Positions 58,973-64,000 of a stretch of 64,000 nt of DNA are shown in pieces. The number at the start of each line of letters is the position of its first letter. Within the stretch, counting starts at the first letter, position 1. The stretch is from Nitrososphaerota archaeon (GTDB taxonomy: Archaea; Thermoproteota; Nitrososphaeria; Nitrososphaerales; UBA183). The notes beneath the pieces are model-generated. The model was given only the letters and a program-made list of their open reading frames with translations. It searched no databases and was not told the DNA's origin. The translations under genes were made by a program, and so were the position numbers. The DNA lies in contig JAPCJR010000005.1 of the NCBI GenBank assembly GCA_027886865.1, positions 1-64,000 of the forward strand, written 5' to 3'.

Positions 58973-59701
58973 GTGACCTCGAAGATCTCCAGCGGGATTG
59001 CAGGATTGGACTCAATCCTGAAGGGAGGCCTGCCCGAGGGGCGGGTCGTGCTGGTCCTCGGTGAGCCAGGAGCAGGAAAGACCATCCTGTGCTCCCAGTT
59101 CCTGTACCACGGCGCCTCAAAGGGCACTGAGAAGGCCGTCTTCGTCGGCATGAACGAGCCCAAGGCGCGCTTCATCACTGAGATGGCCGAGTTCGGGATG
59201 GACTTCGCCAAACTGGAGTCCGCCGGGAGCTTCTCCTACGTCGATGCTACCGAGATCAGACGGATACCCGAGCAGGCCCGGGTCGGCCGGATACCCGTCG
59301 GCGGCAAGGAGCTCGGGCTGGTAAACCTCATTGACATGATCCAGGAAGCGGTCGAGAAGACCAGGCCAAAACGGATTGTCGTCGACTCGATCTCAGACCT
59401 GATATTCCGTTTCCCCCTGGTCGAAGAGCGCAGGCCGGTCGTCCTCGACATGGTCGAGACTCTCCAATCGTCGGGGGCGACCACCTTACTCACCAGCGAG
59501 CTTCTGTCGACCGGCGACGAGCGCGCACTGCAGCCGGAGGAGTACCTTGCAGAAGGAGTGATCCTCCTGCGCACTTTGAGGAAGGGCGTCAGGGTGATCC
59601 AGGTCCCCAAGATGAGGGGCTCGGAGGTCGACACGGCCCAGAGGCCATACACGATCAAGGGAAGCGGGATAGAGGTCTACGCGACAGAAGAGGTATACTG
59701 A
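58973..59701 (+). CDS. KaiC/RadA-like ATPase (canonical)
   Basis: 242 residues, single RecA-like domain. Walker A GEPGAGKT (30-37), Walker B RIVVDSISDLIF, and the KaiC-type opening ISSGIAGLDSILKGGLPEG. Archaeal single-domain KaiC-like proteins act as signalling ATPases; their partners are often unknown. The GTG start at 58973 follows GATATAGA (58938-58945), with initiation near 58968. It is followed 16 bases later by an FMN-barrel protein on the same strand, then the degenerate KaiC-like protein. Confidence 0.88.
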   Translation: MTSKISSGIAGLDSILKGGLPEGRVVLVLGEPGAGKTILCSQFLYHGASKGTEKAVFVGMNEPKARFITEMAEFGMDFAKLESAGSFSYVDATEIRRIPEQARVGRIPVGGKELGLVNLIDMIQEAVEKTRPKRIVVDSISDLIFRFPLVEERRPVVLDMVETLQSSGATTLLTSELLSTGDERALQPEEYLAEGVILLRTLRKGVRVIQVPKMRGSEVDTAQRPYTIKGSGIEVYATEEVY

Positions 59702-59717
59702 GATTCAGCGCAGGGCG

Positions 59718-60515
59718 ATGACCGTGGCAGCCCGCGAAAAGTCCGACAAGTCCGAGATGCCCGAGGCGGTCATGGAGATGCTCAAGACCGCCAAGATTGG
59801 CTACCTCTCGGTCAAGTCGGAGAAGGGCGACCTCTACACCTATCCGGTGGCGTTCCTCTTCTCCGGGAAGCAGGTCTACACCATGACGCCCATCAGCGCG
59901 GCAAAGCTGAAGTTCATGAGGACCAATCCGGACGTGTCCTTCCTCGTCGAGAACAAGGGCCTGACTCTCGGCGCGATAGGCGCGATGGTGCAGGGACGCG
60001 CGAAGATATACAGCATAACCAAGACGGTGACCTCTATCCTGTCGGTCGGTCCCAATATGGCGAAGTACGCCAAGAAGTACCCGAGTCAGTTCACGTTCTA
60101 CGCGCGTGGGAAGTACCTGCCCGACGAGAGGAAGCTCTACAAGTACAGGTTCATACGGATCGAGCCGACCAAGATCCTTTACTGGGTCGGATACGAATTC
60201 GGGCGCTACAAGGGGAAGGCCGACAAATCGGACGCACTGGCAAACGCGTCCGACGACGAGAAGATGGAGGCTTTCGATACCCTGCTCAAAGTCGCCGACG
60301 AAGAGTTCGCGGCGGGCGAGGTCCCTCCGCCGGCGGCAGGGTGGGCGACCAAGGTTGATGCGGCGGTCGAGAACGGGGTGCTATCAGAGGAAGAGCGGCA
60401 GGCGATGGGGTCGTTCAGAGGTTTCCTGCGTCAAGCGACCGAGCAGAGCAAGGTCGGGCCGAAGGTCACCGGCGACGAGAAGAGCCTGCTGAAGAAGTGG
60501 AAGTCCTCGAGCTAG
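59718..60515 (+). CDS. Pyridoxamine 5'-phosphate oxidase-like FMN-barrel protein
   Basis: 265 residues. The N-terminal about 160 are a split-barrel fold (AKIGYLSVKSEKGDLYTYPVAFLF, VYTMTPISAAKLKFMRTNPDVSFLVEN, VQGRAKIY), the PNPOx/flavin-reductase type that binds FMN or F420. The C-terminal about 100 are charged and helical. It is probably not a vitamin-B6 enzyme; archaeal relatives are F420- or FMN-dependent reductases. It lies 16 bases after the KaiC-like gene and is probably co-transcribed with it. Confidence 0.75.
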   Translation: MTVAAREKSDKSEMPEAVMEMLKTAKIGYLSVKSEKGDLYTYPVAFLFSGKQVYTMTPISAAKLKFMRTNPDVSFLVENKGLTLGAIGAMVQGRAKIYSITKTVTSILSVGPNMAKYAKKYPSQFTFYARGKYLPDERKLYKYRFIRIEPTKILYWVGYEFGRYKGKADKSDALANASDDEKMEAFDTLLKVADEEFAAGEVPPPAAGWATKVDAAVENGVLSEEERQAMGSFRGFLRQATEQSKVGPKVTGDEKSLLKKWKSSS

Positions 60516-60610
60516 GCGCACCTCGGACCTGGCATCACGGGGCCGGATGCCGCGCTGATGTAGGTGTTTTCAACAAATCGAAACCCTGAATAGACGATGT
60601 CGTTCGTTCG

Positions 60611-61288
60611 GTGACGGGCCGAATGGTTTCTACCGGGATAGCCAGCCTGGACCAGATACTGAACGATGGCTACCCGGAAAAGTCCTCGATTCTGGTTCTC
60701 GGTCAGGCGGGCTTGGGCAAACAGGCCCTGGGATACTGGTTTCTACGTTCTGGGCTGACCCAGGGGGATTACTGTCTCTATGTGACGCACCGTTCCGTCT
60801 CCGACGTCCAGAGGGACATGAAGGGCTTCGGGATTGCTGGTGATCGGGTACCGGAATGGATCTCCAGCTCAGGCTCTCCCGTGAAGTGCGACCTGCGGGA
60901 CCCGACAGGCATCTCCTACAACATCAAACAGGCGCTTCAGCGGAACCCCGGGAGGCGCATCAGGGTGGTCACGGATGTGCTCTCTCCGCTCCTCGTCCTC
61001 AATCCCTCCGAGTCGATGTATGGTTACTGGACGCAGCTCGTCGAGGAGGTGAAGCGCCATGACGCGGTCATCCTCGCGACCGGAGACGAAGAGATGCACA
61101 CCCCCGCTACCATAGCCTCGATGGAGCAACTCTTCGACGGAGTCATCGAGCTGAAGCTCCACGAGGATGGCCTCACCGTGACGCCATTGCTCCGAGTCAG
61201 GCAGATGTTGGGTCAGCCACCCCTGCACGGCTGGTTCAGGTTCTCGTTTGTCCACGGAATGATGGAGGTAACACCCAGTGTCATCTAG
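60611..61288 (+). CDS. KaiC-like protein with a degenerate Walker A
   Basis: 225 residues, RecA/KaiC-like. The opening ISTGIASLDQILNDGYPEKSSILVLG (paraphrased from VSTGIASLDQILNDG) is typical, but the P-loop reads GQAGLGKQ (31-38): the Thr/Ser that coordinates Mg is Gln. The Walker B Asp is present in RIRVVTDVLSPLL. ATP hydrolysis is therefore doubtful and a regulatory or nucleotide-sensing role is possible. The GTG start is at 60611 (ATG 60623 is an alternative). Its stop overlaps the start of the membrane protein gene by 11 bases, so the two are coupled. Confidence 0.82.
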   Translation: MTGRMVSTGIASLDQILNDGYPEKSSILVLGQAGLGKQALGYWFLRSGLTQGDYCLYVTHRSVSDVQRDMKGFGIAGDRVPEWISSSGSPVKCDLRDPTGISYNIKQALQRNPGRRIRVVTDVLSPLLVLNPSESMYGYWTQLVEEVKRHDAVILATGDEEMHTPATIASMEQLFDGVIELKLHEDGLTVTPLLRVRQMLGQPPLHGWFRFSFVHGMMEVTPSVI

Positions 61289-62000
61289 TGACGTTCTAGA
61301 CTTGATACAATACGCATTGTTCATCATCCCAGGAATAATAGGACTCCTGGTCGCCTTCAGGGCATGGTCCCTAAGGAGGGTGCTGGTCGACCCCGTGTAC
61401 AGGAGCAGGGCCCTATGGACCGGGTTCGCTGGTTTAGGAGTACTCGCCTTTATCCTTGCAGTTGGTGGCGATGAACTTGTCACAGAAGGATACGGCATCT
61501 TCGCAAATCAAAATGTGGGGTTGATTGCAGAGGATATTTGGTGGGCTTTCGTCTTCCTAGGTCTATATGGATGGATTTACACGAACGTCAACGTCTCCCT
61601 ATCTTCCGACTTCTTGCACAGAGACGTCCTTTTGTGGAACCGGATTGGAAAGAATCTGACCTGGGTCAGTATCGTAGTAGCATACTCGCTGGCATCCCTT
61701 CCTGAGGTCCCACAGGACGCGTCCTGGTACAACGCAGCCAGCAACGCCGTCGGAGGCGTATTCGCGATTGTGACAATATACACCGCCTTTGTCCTGGCGA
61801 TTACCTATAGGAGGATACCGGACCGGCTAATCAAGAGATACACAATGTGGGTTGTTCTCGCCGTGGTCTCTCTCTTCGTAGCGTTATTCCTCGGAAATGG
61901 AGGCGGGTTCTTATTGTTCCTGGGGATTCTGCCCGCTTACTTCATGTACCGCGCAGCAGGCTCTCTCTCCCTCCGTACCCGCGACATCGACCAGAAGTAA
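61278..62000 (+). CDS. Multi-pass membrane protein coupled to the degenerate KaiC-like protein
   Basis: 240 residues with about seven hydrophobic segments. It starts at GTG 61278, inside the last codons of the KaiC-like gene. The soluble loops are short and charged (RAWSLRRVLVDPVYRSRA, SDFLHRDVLLWNRIGKN). No family is recognised. Base composition is visibly more AT-rich than the surroundings (many AAT, TAT, TTT codons). It might be a membrane sensor or anchor whose state is read by the KaiC-like partner. Function unknown. Confidence 0.7.
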   Translation: MSSSDVLDLIQYALFIIPGIIGLLVAFRAWSLRRVLVDPVYRSRALWTGFAGLGVLAFILAVGGDELVTEGYGIFANQNVGLIAEDIWWAFVFLGLYGWIYTNVNVSLSSDFLHRDVLLWNRIGKNLTWVSIVVAYSLASLPEVPQDASWYNAASNAVGGVFAIVTIYTAFVLAITYRRIPDRLIKRYTMWVVLAVVSLFVALFLGNGGGFLLFLGILPAYFMYRAAGSLSLRTRDIDQK

Positions 62001-62003
62001 AAG

Positions 62004-62092
62004 CGGGCCCGGTGCGATTTGAACGCACGACCTACAGCTCTCCCCATAAAGGATAGGGGGCTGCCACTCTGTCCGTACTGAGCTACGGGCCC
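62004..62092 (-). tRNA. tRNA-Arg(CCU) with a 14-base intron and C at position 33
   Basis: Acceptor GGGCCCG/CGGGCCC, D-arm GCTC/GAGT, anticodon stem GCAGC/GCTGT, variable loop AGGTC, T-arm GTGCG-TTCAAAT-CGCAC, discriminator G; CCA is not encoded. The anticodon region is 21 bases, and a 14-base intron (62040-62053) at 37/38 leaves loop CCCCTAA, anticodon CCU. The precursor forms bulge-helix-bulge: central CCCC/GGGG, bulges TAT and AGA. Position 33 is C where nearly all tRNAs have U. Mature length 75. Confidence 0.85.
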
Positions 62093-62142
62093 AAACCAGA
62101 GCCCGTCAGCACATCAATATCTTGTTTTTGCCCGTTCGGCCG

Positions 62143-63147
62143 CTAGGCGTTCGCGAGTTTCATCAGGTCGGAGAGCCTCGTCTGGAGGCCGAACCGTCTC
62201 TCGTTCTTGTGCATGTAGAGGTAGACGGACAGGAGCTCCGGGAAGTTCCTCATTATGCTGAAGTTGTCGTCCATCTTCGATTTCACGAATCTGAACACCT
62301 TTGCGTAGATATCGGTCCTCTTTAGCACCTCCTCAGAATAGGCCCCCAGGTCGTCGATGTTCTCGATGAACATCTCCGCGCACTGCATGCTCGGTATTAT
62401 CCCCTCCCCCAGCATCGGGAAGACCGTCCCGATGGACTCCCCGACCCCGACCACCTTCCCTTCATAGAACGGCTGGCAGTACGCCGGAGGGACTATCCTG
62501 ACCGGCCTGCCGATCTTCCTTATCACCTCGCAGTCGTACTTCTTGAGCATCGCCTCGAGCTCGCCCTTGTATCCCCCGTGGAGCTCCCCCGCCCCGATGT
62601 GCGCCATCCCCTCGCCGAGGGGGAAGTACCAGAGGTACCCGGTGAGCCCGTGGTACGGTTTGATGTAAAAGTCGTCCCAGGGGAACTTCTTCGACTTCAC
62701 CTGGTACTCGACGCAAGGGACGATGATGTCGTCCTTGATCTTCGGCAGCAGCGCGCGCTGCATCCCCGTGGCGTCGACGACGAGGTCGAAGTCGTCGAAC
62801 TTCGCGTCGAGCTGCTTGACCTGCGCTCCCCAGTGCATGGTCTTCCCCTTGAGCATGTCCTCGCACAGCCTGTGCTTGTCGTAGCTGACCAGACCCGATA
62901 GCTTGATGTCGAACGTCCCGTGGCCCGTGTCCACCGTCATCTTTTTGCCCTTGTGCAGCACGTAGTCGTCGAAGTTCAGCCCGGTCTTCTTCACCATCTC
63001 CGAGATGTAGGGCTGGCTCGTCCCCCAGGCACAGACCGTGTACCACTTGTCCTGTGGGCGCATCTCGAAGCACTCTACTTGGTGCCCGTCGAGCCTGTTG
63101 AGTAGGTACGACCCCGCCACACCAGCGCCGACGATCGCGATCTTCAA
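62143..63147 (-). CDS. Geranylgeranyl reductase-like FAD-dependent oxidoreductase
   Basis: 334 residues. FAD motif IAIVGAGVAGSYLLNRL, the WGTSQPYI loop and VVDATG, YLWYFPLGEGMAHIGAGEL, and late VGESIGTVFPMLGEGI resemble the GGR family that saturates isoprenoid chains of archaeal lipids. It is shorter than digeranylgeranylglycerophospholipid reductase (about 400), so a related flavoprotein acting on another isoprenoid or quinone is possible. A GTTTAG element (minus strand, about 63177-63183) fits a start near 63153. It is divergent from citrate synthase. Confidence 0.8.
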   Translation of the reverse strand: MKIAIVGAGVAGSYLLNRLDGHQVECFEMRPQDKWYTVCAWGTSQPYISEMVKKTGLNFDDYVLHKGKKMTVDTGHGTFDIKLSGLVSYDKHRLCEDMLKGKTMHWGAQVKQLDAKFDDFDLVVDATGMQRALLPKIKDDIIVPCVEYQVKSKKFPWDDFYIKPYHGLTGYLWYFPLGEGMAHIGAGELHGGYKGELEAMLKKYDCEVIRKIGRPVRIVPPAYCQPFYEGKVVGVGESIGTVFPMLGEGIIPSMQCAEMFIENIDDLGAYSEEVLKRTDIYAKVFRFVKSKMDDNFSIMRNFPELLSVYLYMHKNERRFGLQTRLSDLMKLANA

Positions 63148-63247
63148 GATTGTTCGACGAGTCGCTCCGGAGCGCTTCTAAACCTTTTCCGCACACTTCG
63201 ACAATAGGCTAAAAGGGATAAATCCTCCGCGCCATCGGCCCGGGCCG

Positions 63248-64000
63248 ATGTCAAAGGGCCTCGAAGACGTCGTTGCCGGCACGAGCGCGATAACCTTCAT
63301 CGACGGGGCGCGGGGCCGACTGCTCTATTGCGGATATGACATCAGCGACCTGGCGGAACACTCCAACTACGAGGAGGTCGCCTACCTTCTCTGGCACAAG
63401 CGCCTACCCCAGGAAGAGGAGCTGACTGTCTTCACCGAGGACCTGCTCTCGAAGCGGCCCGCGCCGCGAGGAGTCCTCTCGGGCATCGATTCGCTGTCCT
63501 ACGACTGCGACACCATGGACGCCCTCGAGATGGCCGTCGCCAGTCTCGGTATCTATGACGACCCTGGCCTGACCTTGATCGAGAAAGCCGCTTCGATAGC
63601 CTCGAAGATGGGCACGATAGTACCCTACATCCACAGACACAAGTACCGCTTACCCCAGCTGGAGCCCAGGAAGAACCTGAGCTTCGCCTCCGACCTGCTC
63701 TATCTTCTCACTGGCAAAGAACCCGACGCCTTCTCCGAGAAGCTCATGAACGTCATGCTGGTCCTGCACGCCGACCACGAGTTCAACGCGTCGACCTTCA
63801 CCGCAAGGGTCGTGGCGTCGACGCTCTCCGACATGTACTCGAGCGTCACAGCGGCCGTGGCCGCGCTCAAGGGCCCGCTTCACGGCGGCGCCAACGAAAG
63901 GGTCGTGGAGATGGTGCATGAGATCGGCTCGCCGGACAAGGTCCCGGCCTTCCTCCACGAGAGGCTCGCCAACAAGGAGAAGATAATGGGGTTCGGACAC
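63248..64000 (+). CDS. gltA: Citrate synthase, N-terminal part (3' end outside window)
   Basis: The 251 visible residues run open to the last base. Citrate synthase is recognised by GRLLYCGYDISDLAEHSNYEEV, AYLLWHKRLP, LVLHADHEFNASTFTARVV (catalytic His) and KGPLHGGANERVVEM, ending in the IMGFGH segment before the second catalytic His. It condenses acetyl-CoA and oxaloacetate. It is the short, archaeal/Gram-positive type. GATAAAT (63217-63223) lies 28 bases before ATG 63248, so the mRNA is probably leaderless. Confidence 0.93.
   Translation, partial: MSKGLEDVVAGTSAITFIDGARGRLLYCGYDISDLAEHSNYEEVAYLLWHKRLPQEEELTVFTEDLLSKRPAPRGVLSGIDSLSYDCDTMDALEMAVASLGIYDDPGLTLIEKAASIASKMGTIVPYIHRHKYRLPQLEPRKNLSFASDLLYLLTGKEPDAFSEKLMNVMLVLHADHEFNASTFTARVVASTLSDMYSSVTAAVAALKGPLHGGANERVVEMVHEIGSPDKVPAFLHERLANKEKIMGFGH

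Noticed and set aside
61278..62000. Membrane protein as a rhodopsin or cytochrome
   Set aside because: It has about seven helices, but no retinal-binding Lys pattern in the last helix and no paired haem His pattern that I can identify.
53242..62092. tRNA genes as integration sites of a mobile element
   Set aside because: I found no integrase and noticed no repeated tRNA 3' fragment; the genes between are ordinary chromosomal ones.

Overview
The window is a high-GC archaeal chromosome segment. It carries a type II chaperonin (thermosome), a NurA-HerA pair, a mevalonate-pathway HMG-CoA synthase, a geranylgeranyl-reductase-like flavoprotein, KaiC/RadA-type ATPases and two intron-bearing tRNA genes. 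TATA boxes lie about 26 bases upstream of many start codons, which implies leaderless mRNAs. Several flavin/F420-type (LLM) oxidoreductases, amino-acid permeases, a secreted S53 protease, a secreted phosphoesterase and a TatA-like protein suggest a heterotroph living on peptides and organic acids. A TACK archaeon, possibly a non-ammonia-oxidising soil relative of Nitrososphaeria, fits best. That placement is inference. No rRNA, CRISPR array, transposase or integrase was seen.

Layout. 1-9.3 kb: catabolic island with the end of an APC permease, a CocE-like hydrolase, an M24 peptidase, two LLM oxidoreductases, an amidohydrolase, an isochorismatase-like hydrolase, a VOC protein and a SnoaL-like protein. 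9.3-12.8 kb: M3 oligopeptidase, two small membrane proteins, a winged-helix regulator, an unknown protein and thioredoxin. 12.8-16.1 kb: ModE-type regulator facing a molybdate/tungstate ABC operon, with a perfect ModE-like operator at its promoter. 16.2-24.6 kb: HMG-CoA synthase, DUF429 protein, HerA and NurA, a BtuF-like binding protein, threonine dehydratase and a radical SAM protein. 24.8-30.3 kb: seven-repeat YVTN propeller surface protein, two unknown proteins, pterin dehydratase, thermosome with a palindrome over its promoter, and an MFS transporter.

30.3-44.2 kb is a second catabolic island. It holds Nudix-like and metallo-beta-lactamase-fold proteins. A five-gene minus-strand operon (SDR, cyclase-family hydrolase, D-threonine-aldolase-like enzyme, LLM oxidoreductase, TIM-barrel isomerase) diverges from an APC permease. 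A plus-strand cluster follows (SDR, 2-hydroxyacid dehydrogenase, LsrK-like kinase, LsrF-like thiolase/aldolase, DAO-type oxidoreductase), with a VOC gene on the other strand. 44.2-53.2 kb: secreted phospholipase-C/acid-phosphatase-type enzyme, a 1,357-residue membrane-anchored S53 protease, an SDR, an Nramp transporter and a SnoaL-like protein. 53.2-64 kb: tRNA-Leu(UAA), PolX, Xaa-Pro peptidase and proline dehydrogenase, TatA-like protein with a 55-residue neighbour, an ArsR-type regulator, a KaiC-like pair with an FMN-barrel protein and a membrane protein, tRNA-Arg(CCU), the geranylgeranyl-reductase-like protein and the start of citrate synthase.

Together the genes suggest peptide degradation outside the cell (S53), import (APC), intracellular processing (M3, M24, CocE-like) and amino-acid breakdown (proline dehydrogenase, threonine dehydratase). 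Two islands of unassigned small-molecule catabolism are built around LLM enzymes and an LsrK/LsrF-like pair. No gap without a gene exceeds 300 bases.
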